Source: Voacanga thouarsii (taxonomy: Eukaryota; Streptophyta; Magnoliopsida; Gentianales; Apocynaceae). From it: 64,000 bases of DNA. This document shows positions 37,770 through 49,789 of the stretch, piece by piece. Positions within the stretch are counted from its first letter, which is position 1. The number at the start of each line of letters is the position of its first letter. A program made the translations under genes and the position numbers. Location of the stretch: contig JANUWF010001783.1 of the NCBI GenBank assembly GCA_026120185.1, positions 3,379,001-3,443,000 on the forward strand. The letters run 5' to 3'. Below the pieces are notes generated by a model. It ran no database searches, had not been told where the DNA came from, and saw only the letters and a list, made by a program, of their open reading frames with translations.

Positions 37770-40170
37770 TTGGAGCTATTTCGTTTAGGATGGACGGGGT
37801 GCACCCCTAGTATAGTTCCAGGACCAATCGTAGATGACATAACTATGCGGCAGACCGAGCACCGATCTTCTCTGATTTGGGTACGATATGCTAAGATTTG
37901 TAAGGTTCCTTTATTGTTTAGATGTTGCGATTCCTATTTTTGTGAGGTCTATCCGTGTAGTAATCGGGTCATGCATTACATAAATCTAGCTGAGTTTGGC
38001 GGGGTATGTCGAGCTGGACACATATAGGTGGATCACGCACTAGTCACTGCGCTAGTTGAGCGATAGCGGCCTGAACCGCATACATTTCACTTCCAGGTGG
38101 TGGGTGAGGCTACAGTGACATTACATGACGTTGCTATTTTATGGGGATTACCGATTGACATTGAGCCTATTATAGGAGATCTCTATGGATGTTCGCAGGT
38201 TGTGTGAAGTGATATCATATATAGACTTCTAGGATTTCATCCTCGAGACGAGCATTTTAGGGGCAACCGACTTCATAAATCGGCTTTGGAGGCACATTGT
38301 CACTCCTACATTTAGATGATGCCCCCGAGGTACGGATTTAGCAGAGTGCTTGGGGATTTATATTACTTCTTATTGGAGGCCTGCTTATGTCGGATAAATC
38401 AGGTCACTTGATCCCGCTTCATTTTTTACCATTTCTAGAGGACTTTGCTCTATGCAGTCGGTTCAGTTGGGGCAACGTGACACTAGCGTGATTGTATAGA
38501 TGTCTATGCAATGCTATTGATCTGATGGCACGAGAGATTTGTAGACCCATGGTCCTACTTCAAGTAAAGTTCTTATATACAATACAATGAGTTTTTTTTT
38601 TATAGTTTTAGCGATCTAATACCTATCTTTATTCTATTGTTATGGGCTTGGGAGCACATTCCCGTATTGCGTCCTGATAGAGTAGTTGTGATTCCAGTCC
38701 CTCGGCTTGCACCGTATGGTGCACGGTGGGACGTGCGGCTTCGTCTCCAGTAGACTAGTGCTCACGTGCTGATTACGTATATGGATCAGCTAGTTGTTAT
38801 GTAGGAGACTCACGTAAGTATTTGTACATCTTTATTTGGAGGACTTTCTATTTTTTCTACTGTCACAGATACATTTTTGATTTGTTAAATTAATGTTCGT
38901 AGTTTATCTGGTGACCTTATGACGAGTTGGTGGTAGAGTTTTTGTCTGCACATTATACTCAGGAGTCTGACATCTGATGTTCACAGACCCCACTAATTTG
39001 CAGGATGTCGTGGAGTTCCACCATCCCGATCACGTGCTTCGACAGTTCATTCCTCCGCACTGTGGTTACCATATGGAGTTACACACAATTGGGACAAAGG
39101 GGAACCACACAACACACTGATCTATTCATCACACGGCATACTAGAGATGTGGGCTACACAACGTCAAACTGTTATCGACAGCATGCCAAGCATCCGCACG
39201 GAGCCTGGTTATATGCATTGGTATTGACCCAGGACTCGGTGGCATATAGGAAATCTGACGCCACCTGGCATTGAGATAGAGAGCTACCAGGGTGCTGGTT
39301 CAGCTGCTATCGTTATGGTGCGTTATATTACTTTTACACTTGGTCTTATTTATTTATGACTTTTCTACACTTGTTGTTCAAGAGGATTTTATTCGATTGA
39401 CCATTTCTATCACATCTGAGGCTATACTGGACGCCGATATGAGATCGCACAATGCATTTATGTAGATTAGAGACGTGGGCACTCGGACACTGACTATGGC
39501 TGGGATTGACCCTACCATAGCAGATGTTCATCCTATGACAGATCTTAGCAGGCTAGCTTGCCCCAAGCAGGCAGCACGTAGAGGGCCTCGAGCACGGGTC
39601 AAAGGTCGATCAATCCCAGGACAGCGCCGAGGCAGGAGACTGCGACGTGACGCCTGCGGTGTAGCTGCAAATCAACAGCCGATTCAGCTGAAAGCAGATG
39701 TACCGATGCTATTACTATCCCTATCACAACCGTGCACGGAGACTCAAGATACACTATCCACTTCTTGGTGGGAGTTCGAGGCAGGACCATCAGGATAGGG
39801 CATGACAGATTCTTATATGCCAGATCACTTGATATTCAATGCCAGTTGTCTATCTCCAATTTCTGAGGATGCTGTAGACCACGAGAAGGATTTAACTATC
39901 CAAGGATCGGAGGGAGTGACATAGGAGACAATCGAGGACTTGCCACTTGGTAGAGTAGATTTTGGCTTAGCTTGGCCCTGGCGGCAATGGCGTGACTATC
40001 ATCCTGAGACATTCAGGGAGCCAGTGGCAGAGAGTGGTTGCCTTAGGTGAACCATTAGGCCTAGATGTTGCAGGACCTAGATGGATTTTGTTATTTTCAG
40101 TACTAACTTCCTTATTTTTGTATATATCTTTATTTTCGATTGTTAAACACTGCGGGACTTATCTTACATT
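37770..40170 (+). pseudogene. Plant mobile domain (PMD, MAIN-like) pseudogene
   Basis: The + strand frames show the PMD family order: [41 protein letters not shown] (38028-38170), then FHPRDEHFRGNRL, LIGGLLMSDKSG, LIPLHFLPFLEDF, FSWGNVTLA (38370-38490), LLLWAWEHIPVLRPDRVVV (from about 38629), PYDELVVEFL and DVVEFHHPDHVLRQFIPP (from about 39005). A basic tail (RRGPRARVKGRSIPGQRRGR) lies at 39475-39798. A canonical donor GTAAGT at 38813 with an acceptor near 38902 suggests an intron; another is likely at about 38564-38610. Stops (TAG in VER*RPE, TGA after SQVV) and frameshifts break it. PMD genes occur in transposons and as host silencing factors; here the neighbour is a MULE transposase, so a transposon passenger is likelier. 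Confidence 0.85.
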
Positions 40171-40202
40171 TATTTGATTTCATGACTGATAAAAAATTAT
40201 TG

Positions 40203-40362
40203 CCAAAGGTAGTCGTGAGCAATAAAGAATATCTTCGACAGCTATAAACTATTTAAGCTGAACTAAAAAATATTTGACAATTCTTGTTCAAAACATGCGT
40301 TGTTCAGTTTTAACAGTTTTTAGCAGCTAGAGAGATTCCTTATTGCTCACGACTATCTTTGG
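40203..40362. repeat. 160-bp hairpin (foldback element or MITE)
   Basis: The left arm begins CCAAAGGTAGTCGTGAGCAA and the right arm ends TTGCTCACGACTATCTTTGG. The arms pair over about 60 bases with a few mismatches, around a loop of about 36 bases. It lies between the PMD pseudogene and the transposase. The size suggests a foldback MITE. A small-RNA hairpin is also possible. No convincing target duplication was seen. Confidence 0.8.
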
Positions 40363-40391
40363 AAAACAAGACACAGAATGCATTTTGGTAT

Positions 40392-40850
40392 TGCGTCCTA
40401 CTGACAGGATGCATTTTCCAAATGTGTCCTATAAAAATTTTCTTTACATTTCAGACATTTATTTATTGGTAATCTCTCAGCCTCGATCAACATTCTCTAC
40501 GGCATACAAAATAATAGGATTCAAGTGTCGGACTACCATCAATAGATAAAGTCAGATAGAGGACGCAATTGTGTATTGCGTCCTCACTGTATGACGCATT
40601 CAAATAATATGTTTTCATGCTTCTTTGATTCTTTCAGATTGTCGTACAATAATCATCCTGAAGCGTCTTCCACAGTTTTTAGCTTTTTCCTTGAAGCTTT
40701 AGCTAGCTTTTCAGAGGACGCATAATTATAATGCGTTTTAACATACGTTCCGAAATTTTTAGTTTTTCAGTAACCCTCAAGTTTTTTCGCAATTTTTTGT
40801 TTTTCAAAAGTTTGTAGCTTTTCATAGGACGCAATACATTATTGCATCCT
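40392..40850 (+). promoter_or_regulatory. Cluster of GGACGCA/TGCGTCC motifs (right)
   Basis: Exact motifs lie at 40392 (TGCGTCC), 40561 (GGACGCA), 40577 (TGCGTCC), 40716 (GGACGCA) and 40827 (GGACGCA), with near matches at 40407, 40423, 40593, 40731, 40843 and 40874. Several are paired as inverted repeats about 10-16 bases apart. The cluster sits 120-580 bp upstream of the transposase ATG and just before its TATA box, so a role in the promoter or as a transposase or PMD binding region is plausible but not shown. Confidence 0.6.
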
Positions 40851-40888
40851 ATAGAAGGATACATTTATGTAATGTGTCTTTCCTCTTC

Positions 40889-40896
40889 TATAAATA
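40889..40896 (+). promoter_or_regulatory. TATA box of MULE-2 transposase gene
   Basis: TATAAATA lies 81 bases before the ATG at 40970, followed by a CT-rich leader, a normal plant Pol II arrangement. Confidence 0.65.
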
Positions 40897-40969
40897 CCAC
40901 AAGTTGATATCAGATATCTTCATCTTATTTTCTCTTCATCTCAACTCTTATTTTCACTCACTGTGTGTC

Positions 40970-41377
40970 ATGGCTTTTGAATCCTCGATGACTCTTGATT
41001 TCTTCTGGGATTGCACGATTTCCTATGAAACAGACAGATTTGTTCGTTTTGATGGCCTGTGCCGTAAGCGGTTAAACATACAACGGAAATTATTATTTTA
41101 GCAGCTGATAGAAAAAACCTATTCATATATGAGAACTGATAGCACAACTTCAACACTGGCGATATCCATGAGGTATCCTTGGGTTTATGGTTCAACGGTG
41201 GAATAAGAGTTACTTTGCTTAGAGGATGAAGCTGATATGCAAGCCCTCTGGGATTTGCATCCTACTTTTAAGAAAGGCAGCATCTATATTTATGTGAAGA
41301 TATTCCCCAAATAGCCAATATAAGATGGTGCATCATCGATTCTGTGTGTACAGGAATAGGAAGTTGGGACTCCTATC
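40970..41377 (+). pseudogene. MULE-2 transposase, N-terminal part
   Basis: It starts at the ATG at 40970. The reading (DCTISYETDRFVRFDGL..., then ISMRYPWVYGS) follows the start of plant MuDR-type transposases. The first frame stops at TAG 41099-41101, with several more stops before 41377. The coding sequence is then cut by a Copia-2 LTR and continues at 42824. I chose this start from the TATA box, the CT-rich leader and the absence of an upstream in-frame ATG nearby. Confidence 0.65.
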
Positions 41378-42823
41378 TGTCAGGATTCGTGGACTCCTAA
41401 ACGCGAAAAACATCTACGAATCCCTCCCGAGGACCCAAGTAAACGATTAAGAAGATCTAAGCTTTAAGAATTACCTCTGGTTGCTGTAATCGAAATCCTT
41501 CGATTCTGGTTGCGCTATTGTACGTTCAACCCGAACAATCACCAGACGCTGCAATATGCGAACGTCCTCTATCAGATACACACCGCGAACTCACTCGATA
41601 CCTGGGGAGTGCTAGCGCCTAGGGTTTGAGAGGTTTTTTTTTCTTTCTGGTAGAGAATGGCACGAATGTTCTCAACCGAAAAATTGGACTATTGAAAAGA
41701 CGGCTAGGGTTTTCTTAAAAACCCTCGAACCTCTTAGAGTCCAACCCTAATAATATCTTGTCATGTTCTAATTTAAATTCAAATTAAATTAAAACTGATA
41801 TGATAAGATTCTGCCATTATCTCGGTAATTTAACTAATTATTTTACCGAGTCAGATTCTTATAATCTGGATATCATCCAGATTCATCGAACCTGGTCACC
41901 AGAAAAATAACCTAACAAGTTCGCTTATTATGTGACCCTATAGGTTCATTTAACACTGGCAGTGTGCCTAAATCATATTTAAATGGCCCACAAGTTATAA
42001 GCGGTTTCTAGCAAAACATTATAACTATCCAGGTTAAATGAAGATCGGTGATCTCTTTGAACCAAACCATAATTTTATATTTAGTCCTTTTGTCACACGA
42101 TATCCAGATTAAGCATAAGGCACAGAGCATGTCATCCTTATTAAGCTTAATCAATTATTTCTTGATTTCATTGTAGACTGTTCAAACAAATGATATCAAT
42201 ATCTTAGATTAATATATTTGAGCACGGCCATGCATTTTTAACAGTCTAACTTATCAAGGGGCCCATGGATATCTCTCACATAACTGAGAGGGACAAATTC
42301 CTTCACAATCAATCATATTCCTCTCCTTGATTTATTCTATATCCAACAGTAGTCTAATTTATTATCTGGTTAAAGACAACTTTAGACAATGTCAAAATAT
42401 AGAATTTATCAAGTAAGAAACTATGATGAATTTAGGTCGAAGGACTTTCAATATTATTATGGCTAGAAAGTACTTATGACATATTCCAAGAAGTACTCTC
42501 ACAGTGGGTCATATCCAATACAATGTTCTCTAACATTTATTTATGTCTTGACTCGATATCACAAATATCCATGGCCAGTAAAACATAGCCATCAAGTCAC
42601 AAACATACTAATCTTAATTTATTATTATTCCAATAACAATAATCGATCAGGGACAATTTTAGAATAGTCATTGTATTCATTGTAGGGTTTTACTATCAAG
42701 TCACGTACTTGATGACCAACAAAACAAAACTCACTATTCATGGAAAGGAAAGCCTCATATTATTATATAAAACATAATGACAATTGTATAAGTACAAATT
42801 GACTCTAGGGCATATCCCCAACA
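41378..42823 (-). mobile_element. Copia-2 LTR, copy 2, within MULE-2 transposase
   Basis: It is 1446 bp and nearly identical to 32374-33821, including TGTTGGGGATATGCCC at its minus-strand start. The flanks carry an imperfect 7-bp repeat, CTCCTAT (41370-41376) and CTCCCAT (42824-42830), rather than a clean 5-bp duplication. Removing it rejoins transposase reading on both sides, so it is an insertion. The frame at 42784-43314 begins inside this LTR and is chimeric. Confidence 0.85.
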
Positions 42824-43324
42824 CTCCCATTGTAGTTCCAGCATCAATATTAGTTGCGGGGCTCAATCGGCCGAATGTTGGACCGTACGCATTAATGCTG
42901 CTCCAACAGGACTTGTTGATACAAACAGATTTTCCATATCAGTGGCTTCTTCAACAAAACTATCCTACCACTACTAATCCAAATCAACATGTGCATATGT
43001 CAATGCCAGCTGATATTCCCGACCTAATTTTTCGCATTGATGTCCATGAAACTGGACTATCGGAGCTGCCAATAATTAATGGTGTAGTAGTCATGAACTC
43101 ACTTGGCCTAACCTCTGACAACGATGGTCCCCTTAAATCAAATGGAGAATTCAAGTTTGACTCGACATTCACGACTGACTGCGATAACAGCATTAGTAGT
43201 AATAGTGACCATAATGATACAAACATACATTATACCACCTTTCCAGCCTCCCCAGCACCAGCACAAAACAGGCCACTTCACGACACCCGTATGCATTCAT
43301 ATACCAGTTTCTAGGACATAGGTA
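42824..43324 (+). pseudogene. MULE-2 transposase, middle part
   Basis: This frame is open up to a TAG at 43312-43314. It follows on from the part before the Copia-2 LTR (TPIVVPASIL) and contains an acidic, Asp- and Asn-rich linker (for example ISSNSDHNDTNIH), typical of the region before the MuDR core domain. It ends where Copia-3 starts. Confidence 0.6.
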
Positions 43325-43521
43325 TGAAAGGTCAATATGGCAAAAATGATGAAACCAAAAGCATGCTTACTAAACAAAAAAATATAGAGCATCGCATGGA
43401 AGCTGTTTATCTCTGTGTTTGAATACCCTTGTTGGCATTGAAGAAGGTGTCTGGATCACTTCTTGCTAAATGCTTGAAGCCACTGGTTCTCCCAACACCT
43501 CCTGTTGCACTCTTGCAAGCC
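43325..43521 (-). repeat. Copia-3 3' LTR, distal part
   Basis: On the + strand it starts TGAAAGGTCAATATGGC and matches 61559-61758 until the solo LTR at 43522. Confidence 0.85.
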
Positions 43522-45021
43522 TAATAGGGCCTAAATTAGTCATTATTTCCTAGTTATTTGAGCTATTTTGTGATATATTTTGTTCAATAACTGGTCATAT
43601 TTCTTCATATTTTATATTTTATCCTTAGAAAGGTATTTTGTGCATTATTTCAGATTTTAAGGGTAAAATAAGACAAAATCGTCACTAAACAGAGTAGAGG
43701 CGACGCCGACTATGACAAGGGAACCGGCATCGGCCACGTGCTATTGGCACGTATTTTAAGGCAATAAAAAATCTGTGAAACGGAGTGGAACAGAACCAAA
43801 CTAGCGCCGAATGCACTCTGGAAAGATTGGAGCGAAAATCAAGAAAAATCGACGAATGACTGGAGAGACAGACCACAACCGGCGCAGGCCCTAGGCAGGA
43901 CAAACGGCATCGGCTGTGCCCTGATGCTAAGGCAGTGCCTCGATTTTCACACGTATTTTTTTGGCACATTGCAGAGTTTTAGTATTTTCCTACTTCTAGT
44001 TGGCCAGAAACCCTAGAGGAACAAAATTTGGCACTTCTAAAGCCTACAAATAAAAGGAAAACATAAGGGAAATAGGGGAATTCGTAGATTATAACATCAA
44101 ATCACTCAAATCAAGAAGGGTTGTGCAAGAAGGTTTGTAGAAGAAGAAAAAGGAGGCTTGTCTATGAGTGTTTTCTTTTACTTTGTTTTCTTTTTCTTGA
44201 ACAATGATGTATTAATTATTTTATTGTAATTTGATATTGTTTTAGGTATTCATGATTTTTAGAGTTACTTTGATCTTTTGATTAATATATTATTATTCTT
44301 GGTATTTAATTACTTGTGTTAAGTATGAGATTAGCTGGTTGTTTTTTTTTTTTTCACATTAACTTGCTTGGAAAAGGGATTGATGGTGGTTTCAATTCAT
44401 TAATTTCATATTTATTGTCTCTTAACTTACTTGAAAAATGGGTTAATTACTGAGAACTGGGTAAGTAAAGGTTAGTTGATGTCTGCTAGGATATGGATTC
44501 ATTGGTTAATTTCATATTTTAAGTTTGCCAGGATATGAAAATTTAACCAAAGATTTTGTTTCATGCATCTTTTGGGTAAATTAGTTGAGACAGGACCAAG
44601 TAATGCTAATTTGTCTAGAAGATAGTGATTTCATGGATTGGAAAAGAAGTGAATCTATCTTAATTCTTCATGATGCCAAGAGAATAATTAGTTATGATAA
44701 TGATTGGGTACTTTAAGATCATGTTTGTCAAAATAATGGTTTGAGTTACATAATTCTCCATCCTTGACATGTATATATATTATTTTATTTTATTTTTTAT
44801 TTTTTATTCTTCTTCACTTTATTGAGTCGGTTAAATAATGAATGAAAAGTGATTAATGCATACTTGTTCCTAGAGGATCGACACTCGTTTGAACCCTATG
44901 CTATGCCTAATGATGAGTACGCTTACTCATATGTGTAATTTGGTGTTAACGTTTTAATTTAAACTTGATTGGGAATGTGCTTATTGTTATATGATTTTTA
45001 TACCCAAATATATACACATCA
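43522..45021 (+). mobile_element. Solo LTR of the LARD-2 family, TSD AAGCC
   Basis: It aligns with the LARD-2 LTRs (8000-9545) over its full 1.5 kb. It starts TAATAGGGCC (TG changed to TA) and ends ACACATCA. Exact duplications AAGCC lie at 43517-43521 and 45022-45026. The uninterrupted site is visible in the other Copia-3 LTR near 61758. The TATA box has decayed (CCTACAAATA). The minus-strand frame at 43685-43969 is not a gene. Confidence 0.92.
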
Positions 45022-46612
45022 AAGCCGTATACTTCTTCTCATTCACGTGAAGCTTTTGAGCTTTCAGAATATGGCCACAGTTTCTCCCAAAGCCGATGAA
45101 AGCTAAAAATTTTGGATCGTTCGAATGGTCTTGGTTCTATTTCTTCTTTCAAAAAAAAAAAAAATTGCCAGAGAGAGACCAAGTGCTTGAAAACAAAAAC
45201 CATTTCCTTTTTGTTATCTTTTCAAGCAAATAATATGGGATCCATCCCGTGTTGTTTTTATTTTATTTTATTTTATCCTTGGTCTTATTTATTGGGCCAA
45301 ATAAAATTATTTACTCTTAGACTTGAACACCCATAAATAATAAGCCTCAATTATTTATTTTTTAAGCTTCATAAAATAACTCAATAAATAATTAACAAGC
45401 CCAAATAGATCGATATAAATATCAGGCCTTTTATCTAGTTTATATCTAGGTTAATTTTCTAATTATTCAATTTAGGCCTTGGGCTTTGAATAATTAATTA
45501 ACCAATTAAACTAGATAAAATATATACTCTCTCTTAGGCCTTTTATTTTATTCTGATCCAATAATAAATTAGACTACTTAAATAAAATAAAATAAAACCC
45601 ATAATTATCATGACCAATTCCTTAACCCAAAATTATCAGAACTAAGGGCTATTTCGGGGACCAAAAGACACATCGCCTTAACTATTAAAATGACCAAAAT
45701 ACCTCTACTATATAAATTGTTGTATTTTACATTTTAAATATTTCATAATATCACCATAAGGAAATATTGACCCCAAGGACAATACTGCGTTAGCAAAGTC
45801 TCCGACCTACAGATGTAATAACTAAAATACCCCTCTACGCATCGTCATACATTTAGAGAGGAGAAGTGTACTAACACCGCTCTAAAAGACATTTACTATC
45901 ATTAGACCTCTAGTCCAATGATCCATGACTCCTGGAATGTTTCCACTTTCTAAGGGAGCTACCCTAAATCACACATCTAAATCATGTTCCCTAGGGCCCT
46001 AGATATTTAGATCATTTGAATAGTCACAAGGGGTAATATAGCGCAGAAGTTATCTTGTACAAGTCTATCTTAACTAACTAGTCATATATACCCAACATAC
46101 AAGTATATCGACTCTACGAAAGAACCTCAACTACAGCATATCAAAGTACATGCTTTCAGCTACATCAGACCACCAAATCTTACTCAAGTGGTAGAGTATT
46201 GTATCCACGTTGTAGCAGTAATAATTTGGGTTTTTTTTTCTAAATAGTACTTTTAGAAACCACTATTACAGGTCTTGTTCTACGTATTCAAAATACTCTC
46301 ATGCTATGAAGTGAGTAGACTACTCACAGGCTAAAGGTAAGCCATTCTCCATTTGGAATTCATAACACAATAACCTAAACATTATGAGATTCTCATTCTC
46401 ATCAATCGGTTAATAACAAACGTTTATATGTTAAGAAACCCGTGATCCATATCTTACTGTGAAAGACTACCATTCATATTGATCACTTACTTAAACACAA
46501 ATCATGCACAAATAAAATGTAAATTCACAAATAAATTTTGAGAATAAATTTTTTTATTAATAAATTCGATAACTACATCAGAAACCTAGTCTAGAGGGCA
46601 TACATTCCAATA
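45022..46612 (-). repeat. Copia-3 3' LTR, proximal part
   Basis: It continues the LTR to CATTCCAATA. On the minus strand the LTR start is decayed from TGTTGGAATG to TATTGGAATG. The antisense polypurine tract (ATCTCCCACTTG) follows at 46613-46624. The small + strand frame at 45112-45336 also occurs at 61842-62030 and is LTR sequence. Confidence 0.85.
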
Positions 46613-46639
46613 ATCTCCCACTTGCACTCTAAGACTAAG

Positions 46640-47879
46640 AAAGTTTGTAGGTGCCCACCCCTATGGTGTGTAAGTGTCTCTTGAAAACTCTCTCAGCCAA
46701 GGCTTGGTGAAAAGATCTACTAGGTTGTTCTCCGAGGCTATATGTTCTACCACAATTTCCTGTCTCTGGATGAAATCCCAAATCGGATGATACATCCTCT
46801 CGATGTGCTTTCCTTTCTTGTGGTTCCTGGATTTTTTGGATTGCAAGACTGCTCTAGAGTTGTCGCAATACACCACAATCGATCTGTCCATGTGTAGCAC
46901 AACTCCAAGTTCTGAAAGGAACTTCCGGAGCTAGACTTCTTCCTTGGATGCCTCCAAAGCTGCTACATACTCAGCTTTCATGATTAAGTCAGCAATGTAA
47001 TATTGCTTTATACTCCTCTATGAAACAGCTCCTCCAAACAAGGTGAAGACATATTCACTAGTAGATTTTCTCTCATCCTTATCTGCTTGGAAGTCTAAGT
47101 CTGTATATCTAATAGGAACCAAGTCATCAACCCTGTAAACCAGCATATCATCTCTCGTACATTTGAGGTACTTGAGAATATACTTTACAACTTGCTAATG
47201 AACCTCCACAGGGTTTGACTAATATCTGCTAACTAAGCCTACGACAAAGTAGATATCTGGCCTAGTGCACAGTATAGCGTACATGAGACTTCCCACAGCT
47301 GAAGCGTAGGAAATCCTACTCATTCTGTATTTTTCCTCTTAAGACTTAGGATAATTCTTAGAACAAAAAGACAACATATATCTACATAGCATTAGAGTTA
47401 CCTTGTATGAGTCCAAGCTAAACTTGGCCAGTATCGTGTTAATATATGTTGTTTGGGATAATACTAGCATTCTCTACTTCCTATTTCTAAGAAGTTTAAT
47501 CTCAAGAATATAATTAGCTTCTCCCAAGTCCTTCATACTAAATTGACTAGTCAGCCAAACCTTAGTAGATGACAATGTTTCTACATCATTCTCAATGAGT
47601 AGAATGTCATCCACATATAGGACAAGAAAAATCACATTTATACCTTCCAATTTTCTGTACACGCATGGTTCATTCTTATTTTGAATGAAACCGTAATACT
47701 TTGCAGTCTTATCAAAATGAATATTCCATACTCTAGATGCCTGCTTAAGTTTATAAACGGACTTCTTAAGTTTGCAAACCATATGCTTCTGGCCTTTAAC
47801 AATAAAACCTTTCGATTAGGATATATAAATGTCTTCATTAAGATAGCCATTAAGAAATATCGTCTTCATATCTATTCGC
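46640..47879 (-). pseudogene. Copia-3 RT C-terminal part and RNase H
   Basis: On the minus strand the RT part (47474-47782) has KKSVYKLKQASRVWN and an intact catalytic YVDDILLIEND. RNase H (about 46660-47000) has VVYCDNSRAVLQSKKSRNH and the C-terminal phrase EHIASENNLVDLFTKP. Stops and frame changes lie between them. The frame is cut at 47879 by Copia-4; the N-terminal part of RT is at 57143 and beyond. Confidence 0.88.
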
Positions 47880-49701
47880 TGAAGGCATAGAAAACGGAAA
47901 AAACAGGGCACGCAGCGAAAGCAAACATCAAAAAACTGAAAAAATTAAAAAAGGGGATTCCCAATCAGAGCCAGAGCCAGCTCCGGCAGTCCTAGCCGAC
48001 GCCGGTCGTGCTCTGGCAGGACTCCGAGGTTAAAATTTTTTTACCTCTTTTCCTCGTCGTAAGAGTTGACTGGACCGGAATGTGCGCAACCGGGATAGGT
48101 ATGCTGGTGAAAGCTTCTGGTGTGATTCCTACAAGCCTCTTACTCCGTCTTTACATGTAGGTAAATGCCAAACTCTCGATCTTTCAGTATATGGCCTACC
48201 TAAATCCGTTTGGTGAACAACTCACAAACTAAGGAACTTTTCTGGAGAGAGAGAGAGAGAGAGAAAGAGAGACGTCTGGCTTTTTTCACAGAGAATAAGC
48301 CGTCTCAAAGAGTGTGTATTCTATAACCACATTGTTTTCAATCCTCCTATTTAATCTAAATAAAACCCTAGATTAGACTGACTAGGCTATTGGACTCTTA
48401 GTTTAACCTTTTGGGCTTAATTAATTATTCTAATTAGAACCACATAATTGGCGCAACAAATAATTAATTTCCCAACCCAAATAAACTAGTCCAATAAATA
48501 AGCCTATATTAGTTTAGTCCCAAGTTAATTTTTAATTATTCAAACTGGGCTAAAGCCCTGAATAATTAATTAACCTACCAAACTAATTTAATTAATTCTC
48601 TCTCTCCATAGACCTTTATTTTATTCTAGCCCAACAATTAAATAGGCTACTTAAATAAAATAAATTTCATTTAATTTAAGATCAATTCCTTAGCCTGTAT
48701 TTAATTAGGACTCACGGTCTATATTGGGGACCAAAAGACACACCACCTTGGCTACTAAAATGACCAAAATACCCTTGCCATATAAATAATTGTATTTTGC
48801 ATTTTAAATATTTTCTAATATCACCATAAGAAAATATTGACCCCAACGACAACGCTGCGTTAGCAAAGTCTCCGACTTACAGGTGTAATGACTAAAATAC
48901 CCCTCCATACATCGTCTTACATTTAGAGAGGAATAATTATACTAACACATCTCTAAATAACATCTACCATCCTTAGGCCTCTAGTCCAATAATCTACGAC
49001 CTCCTGGATTATTTCAGCTTTCCAAGGGAGCTACCCTAAAGCAAACATCCAAGTCATGTTTCCCAAGGCCCTGGATATTTAGATCATTTAGACAATCACA
49101 AGAGGCAATATAATATAGAAACTATCTTATACAAGTCTGTCTTAACTAACTAGTCACACATACCTAACATGCAAGTATATTGGCCCTACTATAGAACCTC
49201 AACTATAGCATATCAAAGTATATGCTTCCAGCTTCATCAGACTATCAACTTATACTCAAGTCATAGAGAACTAATCCACGCTGTAGCAGTAATAGTTTAG
49301 ATTTCTACCATATAATACTTTTAGAAGCCACTACTACAGGTCCTGTTCTACGTATTCGAAATATGCTTATGTCATGAAGTGAGTGGACTACTCACTGGCT
49401 AAAGGTAAGCCATTCCCCATTTAGAATTCATAACATAATAACCTAGACATGATAAGATTCTCAGTCTCATCAATCGGTTAAGAACGAATGTTTATGTGTT
49501 AAGTAACTCGTGATCCATACCTTACTGTGAAAGACCTTCATTCACATGGACCACTTACTTAAACACAATAGGTATTTTCCAAATGTGATTGTGCACAAAT
49601 AAAATTGTGAATTCACAAATAATTTCTAAAAGTAAATTCTTCTATTAAAACATTCAATTTTTACATCAGAAGCCTAGTCTAAGAGGGCATATTTCCCAAC
49701 A
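47880..49701 (-). repeat. Copia-4 3' LTR
   Basis: It is about 1.82 kb and aligns with 55376-57137 over its length. An AG microsatellite lies at 48245-48271. It contains GACGCCGG and GCTCCGGC words near 47970-48010, related to GGCGCCGG in the other LTR. Confidence 0.9.
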
Positions 49702-49789
49702 ATCTCCTACTTGCACTCTAAGACTAGGTAAGTCTGTAGGTGCCCATCCCTATGGCATCTAAGTGTCTCTTGAAGACTCTCTCAGGCAA

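Noticed and set aside
42784..43314. 176-codon frame taken as an independent gene
   Set aside because: Its first 13 codons lie in the Copia-2 LTR; the rest is an internal part of the MULE-2 transposase.
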